From contig NC_083656.1 of assembly GCF_963576545.1 (NCBI RefSeq), positions 8,250,811 through 8,314,810 on the forward strand: a stretch of DNA of 64,000 nucleotides. The letters are read 5' to 3'. Within the stretch, counting starts at the first letter, position 1. Each line of letters begins with the position of its first letter. Positions 40,215-52,800 of this stretch are shown here, piece by piece. The notes beneath the pieces were generated by a model that was not told the origin of the DNA, made no database searches, and saw only the letters and a program-made list of their open reading frames with translations. Origin of the DNA: Limanda limanda (taxonomy: Eukaryota; Chordata; Actinopteri; Pleuronectiformes; Pleuronectidae). The position numbers and the translations under genes are program-made.

Positions 40215-43200
40215 AAGGATGGAGACGAACTTAAACTACTACAATAAACTCTCAGTATATTATTTTAATCTTAAATATAAATACACTGTGAAAAAGTACA
40301 ATAGTTCCCTTTGAAACAAACCTAATCACAATAACCTCACAAAAGTACAGTCAAGTATTTGGATGAATGTACTTTCCCCAATGATGCTTCTTTTATTTGT
40401 TTGATTAGCTTTAGAAAAACAAATCGTTCCGTAGAAAGTCACAGGATGTCAGAGTTCACCTTGTTTTGTTATCCTGACCGAGAAGTTCTCATCAAATTCC
40501 GATGCATCAAACTTTTTTTGGTTTTAGATTTGTGCGATTAACTTTTATTTAATTTCTGTCCTTGTTTTCCGACATGTGTGTTTTGTGTGTGGAAATATTT
40601 AAAAGTTGGCAGGGCCGCGCTGGTTTTATTTTGGGACGTTTTATTTCCAGCATCCTAATTCGAACAGTAATATGGTGGTGGTGGGGGGGGGGAAGAATGC
40701 TTTAATCCACTGTATCTTGAGTAATCGCCTCCTGGGTTGGCGGAGGAGGGGCACATATTTTTTTGGACTCTGGCAGGCTTCCAGGCTGGAGTCCATATTC
40801 CTCCAGCAGCAGCAGCACGCAGCGACTCTCTCCTTGTACGCCCACGTTATCTTGTAAAAACAGTTTTTCTTCTTCGGCAGGGAAAACACCGTGTCCTTTC
40901 ACCCCGGATTACTGTGTGCTTCTGCTCCACCGGCAACAAGTCTGCTTCTCCTCCGCCTCTCTGTGCAGGGGATGAAATAGTTCAGACTCAGAGATATTTC
41001 TACTTTCCTTCACCTTGTCCCCTCGCTGCCTCTGCATCAAGACCCCCAGTGCGTGTGCTTGTGTTAGTGCCTTTTTATTCATGAGACCAAGTTGTAAAAA
41101 CGTAGAACAGCGTTTCCGCTCCACACTGGGATGTTGCGGCCATTTGTTTGAGTTCCACGGCTTAATTGAATATACTGAGTAATTATTTGTCAAGTAATGC
41201 TGAGCAGAAAATAAATAGCCACTTTGCGGCCGTGAATGGTGCCTGATGGCCATGTGTTGATACTCTCACCAGGGAGAGTAAAAACCTGCTCTACTGGCTA
41301 AGTATCTGATTAAGATTCACATGACGGAACCGCAGACGCTTTAGGATAGTGTCTCTCCTGGGCAAAGACAGTAAGTAGAGTTAAGTGTCAGATGCTGTTA
41401 TATTGTCATGCCGGAGCTTTGATTGAATAAATATCGCCGGAATATTCTCCTCGCCCGCGAACCGTCCGGGTCAGCGCCACGACGGGCTTCTACAGAGACA
41501 TCGCCCACAGATGTGCGTCTCTGTGCGGCAGATGCCGGACGCTGTTCTTTGAGAAATTGTTTCCTTCTGCGTGGTTTTTCAATTTTTCTCTTTCATGTTG
41601 CTGTAATTTGTTTATGGTTCATAATAAGCCTTGTGCATATCTTCCTTCTGCCAGTTTGGCCCAGATCCATTGTAAACTGCCAGTAATGTCTTTTACACTC
41701 CCTGTTCAGAGGAGACTAATGACGACTGAGCATAATAATATTTTGTTATGATTTGATAATTCAAGTTTCTTTTATGTCGTACGTCAACTTTATACTCTTT
41801 ATGGCGGCATTTATCAGTATCAGTTTGTCTTCTTTAATTTCCGCTCTATTTACTAGTATCTGCAAATATGGCAAAATTTAATAAAAAATTAAACTCCAGC
41901 TACACTTAAAAGGTTTTTCCAGAGCATATTAATCTCTTGCTCCTTTCTTTAGACAGAGCCAGGCACTTTCCACCTGTTCCCAGTCTTTATGCTAATATAA
42001 GCTAACCATCTCTAGCCTGCTGCTTTATAGCCATTTGAAGGACATGAGTGTCATTAATCTTCTCTTCAGGAACATGTGCGTCTCTAAAAATGTAAAATGA
42101 TCTACCTGAAAGTATCTCAACAAACTACTGCTGTAACTGATTATTATTATTATCTCTATTGAATATCTCTATATGAGGACAACGAACGGCAGAACCTCAA
42201 ATTCTGTTTTATAGGGAAAAAATGGCGATCAGTCATTTCCCCCGATCCCACAGCTACATAAAACGACTTTGACCTGAACAGTCCAACCTCCAAACTATTC
42301 ATGTTAACGACAAGAAGAGAAACCAATCCTTTAATAACTCATTTCACTCAATAAATGTCTCGTAAGATTTGATTTTGTTGTTTTGATTCTGTTTGGTTTG
42401 ATCTAGTTGTGTGAACATGATATTCTTTGCCCAGGTTTCAGTTACTCCGTCTGGGGGAAAAACACTTTTTCAAACATGGCCCCATGCACTCAGACATAGG
42501 CTACTACTCTGACCTTATCTATTGTTCCTCAAGTGTATATTGTAAGCAGCTTTAGAGGCTTTATGGAGACTTAGCCAGCAGGGCTGCCGCTGCTCTGGTG
42601 GAACATTTGGACCTGTGGCAAGTGTTAGATTTTCAGTTAAATCTCTTAACCCACTTCTCCTCTTCCTCTCTGTCTTTCTCCTCCTCTTCCCCCTCTCCTC
42701 CCCGACATGCTAACAAGCTGGCTGTGATTTCTTTTTCATGTGTGGTGTTGTTAGCCGTCGCCATTTTCTTTTTTTCCTTTTTTTTTTTGGTTTTCCTCGG
42801 CATGCAAACTCCTGTGCCAGTGGTGAGCCCGGTGCCCAGGCCCTGGAGGGGCAGAGTGGAAATGCAGCCAGAGCAGCTGCACATCCTCCCCGACCGAGCA
42901 AAGTCCTCCAGTCACACTGTGATGGCGAGGCCAGAGCCACTTTGATTAGCATGTCCGTCGTTATTGGCCAGCTTGAATGTCATGCACCGCGAGTCCAGTC
43001 GTCTAATGCTCCGGCTGGCCAACGGCACTGCTCCCTGCAATTACTGATATGGCTGCTTGTTCCAGTGCGGAGGAGAGGCCAGGGACAAAAGCGCCAAAGT
43101 GCCAAGTGATTGTCCTCGGTAAATAAAAAGCAGACGTCTTGCCTTTTTTTGATGTTCTATATGTGCGTGCCGTACTTTCACATGCTGTGGCGCAATCACA

Positions 43201-43400
43201 TTTGAAAGCATTTTGCGCTCCCAACATAACGAGGGGGGGACCAATCAAAACAATAACTGTGGTTCCTTTTGACAAAGCCCTTGGCTCTCAATTGTCAGAA
43301 GATGTAAGCTGACTCATCCACACAAGAAGGGCATGTATCCCTGGGAGCGAGGGGCGAAAAGCTATGATGAATCTTCCCCTCTGTGCTCTCCTCTCTCCAC

Positions 43401-43640
43401 TGAGCCTGCATGGATTAATTACACGACTAGTAGCTAGTTTAGTCCCATTATTATTTTTTTTTCCTAATGAATAATTTCACTCTCCCCCTCCGCCTAGATT
43501 TTATTCTGCTCAGGACTTTTCGGCTTCACCCGGTGGAAATAAGAATGCATTGATTATTTTCCATCTAGCGAATATCCCACCAACTGAGGAATAACATGCC
43601 TTCCACCTAATTGGTTTGTTTATCTTGAGCAACAGACTCC
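43401..43640. other. Candidate conserved non-coding element
   Basis: Contains TGGATTAATTACACG, CCTAATGAATAATTTC, AATGCATTGATTATTTTCC and CACCTAATTGGTTTG, a dense set of homeodomain-like cores in otherwise unique DNA, apart from a T run at 43455. Composition-based call only. Confidence 0.25.
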
Positions 43641-44240
43641 GGGTTTGTTTGGACTCTGGCTGGCATCCACACACTGCAGCGCTCCTCAGCATGATTACTC
43701 ACCTTGGGAGGAGGCTGCTGGAGCAAGGTTGATGTTCCCTGCATAGACATCAGGCTGTCATTCTCTCCGCTTATGTGACATCATTTGCCAAGACAGATTT
43801 GTTACAGGAAAAATAAATTCAGGCCTGAAAAGGGATTGATTTAAGGACAGGCTGTGAGTGGAAAAAGGCGACAGGAGGGATGGGGGCTCCCAGACACATT
43901 TCACCACTGAGAGGGCTCGGGCCGGATCCAAACAAGCTGCCAACAGAAGATGGATTCTGGCTTCATGTATAATTGATAAACTGTATGTTCTAGGTGTCAG
44001 CTTTAAAGAGGGAGCTAGGACTATATCAGGAAGCTATTTTTCCTCTCTGAGGCGAGCATCATTTTTATTTTGTCCTCCCCCGTTCTCTAGCTTATCTTCC
44101 CACTTCAGAAAGCCCCGTTGAAAATTATCGTTTTCTTTGAAGGCGACGTGCGGGAAGTGCGGCTTCAAAAGCACATCCTGTTCCTGCGCCCATTATGAGT
44201 GCGAGTCCGGGGCAGATAGCCATCTGCAAAGTTGACTGTA

Positions 44241-44520
44241 CATCCTGAGTTATCGGGATTAGCCATCTCACTCTTGACACCTTGCACATTAATATTAGCT
44301 ATTGGAGACTCTATCCCGCTGAAAGCAGCATAAAAGGATTAATGCAGCGCTTATCCTTTTGGGAATAATGTCCTTTATTGAGCGGATTTGACACTCTAAA
44401 GGCTAATGATGACATTGAATGGAGCCAGAATAAGTAATGGCGCATCATCTCGTGTCACGCCGCCAGTGTAGTCGCTATTTGCATTCCGACGGCTCAAACC
44501 GTATTGATTTTGTTGAAGGC
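44241..44520. other. Candidate conserved non-coding element
   Basis: Repeat-free segment with TATCGGGATTAGCC (a GGATTA Otx/Pitx-type site), CACATTAATATTAGC, AAAGGATTAATGCAG, GAATAATGTCC and a CTATTTGCATTCC octamer-like site. It resembles forebrain/eye-type enhancers in motif content. Inference only. Confidence 0.28.
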
Positions 44521-47500
44521 GTTCGGTTGTTTTTCCTCTGCAGCAGTAAAGAAAGTGTTACTCAATCATCACCGTCCTTTAGCTAATGACAGAGCCCCCC
44601 CCTCCCCCCCCCACCTCACTGCAGGCCCAATGACAGCGCTCTGTTCCTCGTCACACTGTATGCAACGAGTTCACCTCCCAGCACTTTGAGCCGCAGCAAT
44701 TACTGTACATGAAATTCAATATGGCTGCACGTCACTACGCTGTCCGTCACTCGGAGACTGTGGGATTAATGTGGCCACTCACTGTAATTGTGATAAATCT
44801 GAATTCTGCCAGTTAGATCTCTGAGTGTTAGCAGCTCAGTTTGTCCCACAAAGGGCCGCAGCACCCTGCTATTTCACACATCCCAATGCCCACTGTTATT
44901 TCTTTACAGAGCGCTTCATAAGTGCAAAAAGTGGACTGATTTCCTATTATTTTTTTTAGATGCATGCACTCGACTCTTAAAACATTCTCGGTGCAGACAG
45001 GAAATGTGCCTGCATGGGGTAGCCAGATTTAAATCAAAGTGATTGTAATTCAGTGGGAGAGAGTCTCCTTGTACCCTTGAACCCCTAACATGATTTGATT
45101 ATGAAGAGGTTAAACAAGTGTAATAATAAATCTGTCAAAGTTTTAATAAGATGTGCCATTTGGTATGGGGCATTAGAACAGTGAGGGGCAGACGAGTGGC
45201 CGTCAGGGCCACCTGAGAACATTCGCTCCGTTCTTTCTGCTAAATTGCTGCTTCCCCAAGGTGTTTTCTTTTCTCTTTTTTCAAACTGACAAGATAGTAA
45301 CCTTATCAATCACAGCTGCTTCCCGCTCGCTCCCAAGGACTTGTGCTGATATGTTCTAAGTGCTCCCTCCTTTGGCAGCTTTAATGGGAATATTGTATGC
45401 TCATTTCAGCGATGCCTCCCTGTTTCTTAATGAGCTGATAAAGCCCCAATTACGGAGGCAAATCCTGATTTCTGATTTGCATTACCGCCTCTTGTTTCAC
45501 CACACACAGCGGAAATGTACATGATTGAGGTGCTGAGATGCAGGCCTGCCATCCGTGTGTGTGTGTGTCTGTGTGCAGGGACACAGGAGATGGACAGATT
45601 AGATTATACAGTAGATGCTGCACGGCTCCGGCCGTTTGTGCGTAGAATGTGATTTAGTTGTGAGTTTGAGCCGGGCTGTGGGGCGGCTCTGCGCTCGGTG
45701 ATGGGTGAGGGGACAGACTGACAGTGACAGTGGGGTGGTAATGGCACCGAATAAGGAGGAATGGCCCCTGTAAGGCCCCCATCCCGGCGGCAAGGCAGAG
45801 CAGCCCTGTCCAGATACACAGCAAAATGAATTCTTCTCCACACCTGTGTGGAGCGTTTCTATTTTTTTTTTTTGTCTGTCTTCCACAGGATGAGAAATCG
45901 AGGCTATTTATATCTTCACCAATCTGAGGAGAAATGGTGAAAAAAAATGGAAAATGTTGCCCTTAAAGAAATCCAGCCTTCACTTTTATTAAGTATCAGC
46001 AGATGCAGTAACGCCACAGCCCGTCAGATGTTGAGGCGTCAGTGGAAGGCAAAAAAAAGATGAAGAGGATGTTGTATCGCATTTGCAGTTTTTCGAACAC
46101 GACCCCGAGCCGATAGCCGGGAGGGAGACGCGAGGGCGATCAAAGTCCTCGGCATCGCTGGCTGTGTGATCTGAGATGTGAATTATCAGTGTGGGTGCGA
46201 TTGCATGTGAATTCCCAGGTTTGTCTTCATACAGCCACACATTTGCTTTGCCTGCCCTCTGTGCTCCTTCTCCGTCTGTGAAACTAAAACATCATGTCTA
46301 GAACTTTGGCTGGGGAGCTCTGCAGTTCATGAAAAATGCATCGGCTCAGCTCTTCTTCTAACTCTTCGCCTCTGATACTCTTGTCATATCATATCCATGT
46401 CATGTCAGTGTGTGTATTAATTATGTAGCAGGCGCTGTTGAGGAGACGGCACTGATGCATCTCCACCAGACGTCCCATGTATACCACTGACCCGTCACTG
46501 GGAAATATAAACACGACTTAATTAAGGATGAGACGATACTTTAATATTTAGCCTTGTGAGTAAATAATTCTGAGTCTGTGTATACAGGAAGCTTTTTTCT
46601 CTCTCTCTCTCTGTCTCTGTGGCTGCTTCTCCCTCAGGCTCCATTTTACTCAGAGTCTCACTCTACTCAACCATTGTGGTCACTTTTTCCGGTTCAACTG
46701 AGGTGTTCGACCCAGTCATCCCTCCTGGGCTTAGCCTCTCTTTTAGTCTGCCGAGCTTCGCGATCGCTCGACATATTGGCAACAAGCGGCACCCGGCAGC
46801 GCCGTTGGAGGTGTCCCAAATTACAAAGGTAATTTATTTCTCCGCAAGCAGAATAATACATGAGTAAGAGGTCATATTGTAATATGAAATTGCTCAGCAT
46901 TTGCACAGACGCCGGATCCTGTTCCGGGACTTGTGCTGCTGTTTATGAGTTCCTCTCAGTGCTGCACTCGTATGGAACTGTGCACTTACATTCCCCCAGC
47001 AAATGAATATCAGGAGGCAACACAGCTCTGGATGGTTCCTCTTGAAATACAACTGTTTCCCTCCGGTCCTCTTCCTCCTTCTGTAACAAATGCTCTCTGA
47101 GGATTAAAACCACTACAAACACTCCACAGATATTAATCTTCTTTCCAGGACCTCATTCAAAAGTTGCATTTAAAAGGGAGGAATAAAAAAATAAACGACT
47201 CACACACTTGTTATGTGTTCTTTTGCAGATGTCGATTAACTTAGTACTTCATGTTGGTAACTCCGTATCTGCCAACAACTGAGTCACCATTGATCTCGTG
47301 TGTTTTGTAATGCTTGAATGATTGTTTTACAGCGTGGTGATTGCAGCGTTTTGGCAGGAATAATTGTAAGTTCAAAGCTTCAAACCGTGGAGTGTAGCCT
47401 GGGGATAGATTTCTGGAGAAGCTGACACTTCAGATGCATTATGAAGCCATCACGTCTAATTTGCACAGGGCCCTTTTGTAATTTACCCCCCAATTCAGGG

Positions 47501-49540
47501 GGAACTGTCTCTTGCTCTGCAGCACAATGCACACTCTGCATGCATTGTTCACGCTCATTGGAAGAGACAGTGAGTGAATGAGGCTTGGAGCTCAAATAAT
47601 GTGCAGCAAGGTTCCTGTCATATTTGTTGCTGTGTAATGGCTCCTGATTTGTAGTTTCCTGCAGCACCTCTCCGGTTTGGTGCAGAGCAGACAGAGCAGA
47701 CAGAGCTGCACGGCGACTGTTTTTCCCGTGCAGCCATTCCAAGCGACTTGTTTACAACTCGCTGTCGAAGCGACGGCTTGACAGTTGAAGGACTGAGAGC
47801 GTGGCGTCGTCTTTGAGCTGGGGGGGGAGGAAACCTCTTCAGAGGAAGGACTGGGGTTTTCCACATGCGGCCCAGACATTCTCACACATATTGAGTTTGT
47901 CTGTGTGCATCTTTGAAGATGCAAATGTGTCAACCACATGTATCCAACCACCCAGCGAGAAGCCGAGATGCTCAACTGCCTTTCTCACGGCTCTTAAATG
48001 GCTGCCAGTGATCTTTAGCGGCGCTGCGTGTCTGTGAAGCCTGCAGTTCTTTCTTTTCTTTTTCTTTTTTTCAGCGGACGGATTAGTTTTTGTGGGATAT
48101 TGAATAATTTGTGCACATTTATCACTTTGAAAAAAAATGTCAGTTCAACCACATTAGGAGACGGAGGAGAGTTTGGCTGTAAAACTTTATGATCTCTCGT
48201 GTAGCAAACGGTTACAGTGGATAGTATGTGGCGGCTTTTATAATGATCCAGAAGACATTAATTGGCCGGTAATGTAAACCAGGAGTTACACGAGTCAGTA
48301 AATGGATTTATTAGTTTAACTTTTCAGATCTATTTTTGCGTGACGCTACAGATAAAACACCTTTTCATGTTGTACACGCCGCCGCTCCTTACTCGGGAGA
48401 ATATTTATACCTTGAGCTTGCCAGCCAGCTTTGACATCTGGTGTAAGGAAAAAAGGGAAAAAAAGACAGCACATCATAGCTTGGCATATCCTGACAGAGG
48501 AGACATTCGTAAATTATTAATGTTTTCCCTTTGCACTGTCGCCTATCATTGCGCTATCCCTCCACTCGCCGCGTTTTGAAATGCAAGAGTAGTAGTCCTG
48601 CAGCGTGGCGGCAAGTCATGTTTCTGGCTCTCATTTCAATATCTGAAGTGAAAGGTCAGGATGATATATTCTGTCCTGCCGCGGTGACAGTGACTTACAC
48701 GCTACCAGTTCAAGACGGTACACTTTTACGAGGCCCACCCAGCCTGTCGAGCAAACTGATAATGAATCAATCTGCGTGAAACATTTATGGGGCGCCCCCA
48801 ACCCACCCCTGGCCCGGGCCGCCTTCCCTCCGTGAGGCCAATTAGAGCATCCTTGGTGGCCCCTGCTGTGTGAGTCAGGGAAGCCCCTTGCATTGTCATA
48901 TCAATATTCCTCTGTTGATCTCCAGCTGAGGCGAGTCCGGCTGCTCTTTCCACACATTTGCTAGTTTGCATTCGGCAGCATGTGTGGGAGATGGCATGCT
49001 GGCTGCATCCTCTCCTCCTCCTTCCTAAACCTACTGTTGCCTCCCTCTCTCTGTCTTTTTCTTCTTCTTTTTTTTTATTTTTTATTTTCCGAGAGGGAAA
49101 GGTTTCTTGATTCCTGGCATGCCAGAGAAGGGTCCTCTGAGGATTACATTGGCTAAGCCCTTATCACTCCAGGAAATTCACTGCCTGCTTAAAAAAGTGG
49201 TAGGAGTAGAAAATCAAGGGGAAGTGTTATTCTTTTTAAGTTTCTCCCTATTCCCATGGAAAGTTATTACGGGTTTTTTGAAGAAAACTCCTTTTTTTGG
49301 CACTCAAGTTTTCTCGTAACTGCATTTCATATTTCACCCTTTTTTTTTTTCTTCTTTTTTTAAAGTGGCTGGTGGAATTTCAGAAGTGGAAAATGTGAAG
49401 GCAGGTGTTTGAGGGAGAGGGAGGGGGGGGGAGGTTTAGGGAGGGCTGTGCTCACTGGGAAGCGATGTTAAACATCCAGGGGAAATGTTTGTTATTCTAA
49501 TGGGATACCACCATGGTAACAGCTTCCAGAGACTCCCAGG

Positions 49541-49880
49541 GCTTTGTGTGGAGTATATGCGCGCTTTCATCAATCTCGCCTAATTTCTTTGGGGATTAGC
49601 AAATATAATCAGCCCTTTTCTCCAAGTCGTCACCTGCTTATCGACATGAATATTATGGTGAAATTTAGCAGAACACAGCCCTGTTGGATGTGCAGAGAGC
49701 AATACACGGCCCATTAATATAAATCACAAATTGAAGTGAGTCACTAAATGGATTCAGAAGTCATTAGTATTCCTTTTGTGCTGAATGACATCCCAGACAG
49801 AATAGCTTACATTTTGCACTTTTAAATCCTTGCCACCAAGACCAAAGCACTTTTGCTCGTATTACATCTTCAAGTTAAAC
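49541..49880. other. Candidate conserved non-coding element
   Basis: About 340 bp without simple repeats, with CGCCTAATTTC, GGGGATTAGCAAATATAATC, ATGAATATTATGG, CCCATTAATATAAATC and GAAGTCATTAGTATTCC. The preceding 200 bp (49330-49440) is low-complexity, so the change in texture is sharp. Conservation was not tested. Confidence 0.28.
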
Positions 49881-52800
49881 ATGCTTCAGACAGAGGTAAT
49901 GAATTATGTTATTTTCAGATTTAATACCTTTACCGGGGTTTTAAAGGCAACGGAGTGAACTCATTTACAAGACTTGGTGGAGAAAGGAAAAAAACCAAGA
50001 CCCTGTCTGATGAGGAGCCTCCGTGTTTAAAAGGCTCCAATAACTCGTAAGCCCCTGTCAGTTTTATACCTTTTTCTCTCCCTCTGCAGATTTCCTTAAG
50101 TGGCTTATGTGAATTGCAATCGCCACATTGAAGCCGGCAGTACACAGAATACATTTCTTCCCGGCCGTGACCAGCTAACAGCGCATTGAACTTGTGCGTG
50201 TGGTGATGGAGAGGTTTCGCTCACAGCACTGCTGCGCCATGGGAGTATAGCCTGACCTAAAGCTAAGCCCCCAGCCGGAACAGCCTTCCATCAAACTCAC
50301 AACGCTGCTCTCTTATCTGCTGGCGTTTCTGTCCGATACAAATAGCCAAGACGTGATATAGTTGGCTACATGTCATATTTGGCATTGTACTACGCTCTAT
50401 CTGCTGCCCCCCCCCCTCTGTGAAATATAATGCTTTTAACTCAACAGCTCTTTGCTTTGGCAATTTCTTTCCCATCTGCAGCAGAGACAGGGACCGGCGT
50501 GTTTGCTCATCTTGGCCAAAGGCCAAAGGCTCTTTCTGATATAATCCCCACCATCGATCAGACTTTGTTTACTCTAACATGGTTTCTTTCCCCTCCAGCA
50601 ATTAGAAGCCAACCTTCCACCTCCTGCTCCTTAGACCGGCTTTATACGTTTATTTTTCCCTTAAGTGGTAATTTTTCATGTTGCGGCTGAGCTGGAGGAA
50701 ATGTGGGTGTATATTAAGTAACCAGATTGACATGTTGGATACCCAGATTCTTCTTAATGTTTCTTTGTCTTTGAAGAGGCCAATCCTCCAGTCATCAAAC
50801 ACTGGCACACATCGTGCTGCACTATCAGTAAAATTATGGAAAGATGATTCACACATTTGCTATGTAGCAGTCCACACCCTGTGTATTTCATTTAGGGCGC
50901 TGCACTTAGAAATCTCAAGCACTTTGAAATTTTTAGGAAAATGAATGTGGGTGTTGAAGCTGAGGATTACTCTCCCGTCCGTCTGAGAGGCTCTCGTCAG
51001 TGTAAATTAGGCAGGATGGCGACTGGTCTTCTCCGAGGTCTCGGCTAAAGAGGTTTAAAATCCACACAGAGAAGAGACGATCTTGATTTATCGTTAATAT
51101 CTTGATTACAAACAGAGTTGCCAACAGTTTAAAGTCTCGGTTTAGTGGCCAATATCTGCACCAATGAAATGAAGTAAATGTTGATGTGGAGAGAACAGTT
51201 CCTCAAGGCCTGAAGCTGCTCACTATTGTAGGTAGAACACCTCTGGGTAAATTGAGACTAATACAACTGGTTACACGTTTTATATCCCATTCAAAGATAA
51301 ACAAACATAGGTAAAGAAGCTGTTAGGAAAACACTGTTGCAGAAGCTGATTGTCTTGTTCTTGGCTGTGTAGGTGTGGTTTGGTTTATTATGTCAGAGAA
51401 ACTCATTTGACCTTTTATTTTTTTCTAATGGTATTTCTCTCACCATTCTGATAACAACGCACTGAATGACTCCCTGCAGCTCGGCATTGTCCTGGTGATG
51501 CCTCAGAGGGCGGAGCAGAAGGAACAGTTTGTTCCAAGCTGCCTTTGTACAGACAGACAGCTTGTAAGTCACCAACAGGTTTTCGCACCTGTAGGAGTTG
51601 TTTCCATGAACTTTAAAGGTTTCATTTGCTTTCACTCCTGCAGGAAAACTAAGTTTATAAATCGTCTTGGAAATGGACAGGGTTTGTTTTTAAGGTTTTT
51701 TTGTGATGTTACCCTTTTTAATTTTGAGTTAAACTTCAACTGAATCTCATAAACACAGCTGCACAGATGCACATCACGTCTGTAGGGAAGTTTCCCTGAC
51801 AAATGTCGCACAAGATTTCACAGAAAATCAAAGGGGAAATTTGAATTCATGCATGTTTCCATACATTACTGGTGAGTGAGCCTGCAACTCATTAGTAGGA
51901 CATGATACAAACATAAAAGCCTCATTTCTCTATCACGTTTTCCACCATGTTGTCATTCGCTGGAGGTTTGTCATGTTCTGTAATTACATCATCTCATTGT
52001 GCCGTGGCAGCTGAAAACATTCCTGACAACAACTGTGTATCTCATTGCACCAAACTTCGAATGCAGACATGTCTTATACCAGTAAACACACAGATAAACA
52101 CAAATTTATTCAGATTTTCTTTTGCTAAATTTGACTGGAGACATTCTGGAGAAAGAAAAACTATAAAAGTCGACACCTACGAGGAAACATTGCCCCAAAA
52201 AATATGATACAAAAACAAATGTAAGAGGAAAATATCAAGGCAAGAGAAGCGACAAAGATGGAAGAGAACAGCCTCACTGGTTATCAAACACATCATGAGC
52301 CATGTTATCCTCCTTTTCCTTAGTGTCACTGGTCAACAAGTGTTACTGGGTATTACCATGGAAACATTTCTCTTTCCTCCGAGTCAGGCTGGGGGAAGGG
52401 CGGCTGCATTTTTAGACTTAAATCAGCCGCTTCCGTGTCAGAGCAGTGTCTTAACCCTGAACGAGGCAGGTCCCGGGTGGTTGTCAGTCACGGGTCCCTC
52501 TGAGAGCAATGATATAGAACACTAATAAGTCCGAATTAAGAATGCTAATGCCTCGGAACGATTTTAATTTAATATCTAACACTTTCCTTCACCCTGTTAC
52601 TTGTGTCTTTGGCAGACAACCCTGACGCCCACCTCCTCCACCACCAGCAGCATCTGAATTTTAAGATTTTTCTCTTTTTTTGGGGGGTTTTGTTTGATGC
52701 TCAAGAAAGACTTGTTTTTTTGTTCTGGCTGTGATTATATCCAAGCCTGAGATGCTATTCCCATGTGAGAGAGGCTCTAAGCACACTACACTAATAATAT

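Noticed and set aside
46578..46867. Overlapping 82-84 codon frames
   Set aside because: Two competing frames over the same bases, no family resemblance, and CT-rich start; treated as chance.
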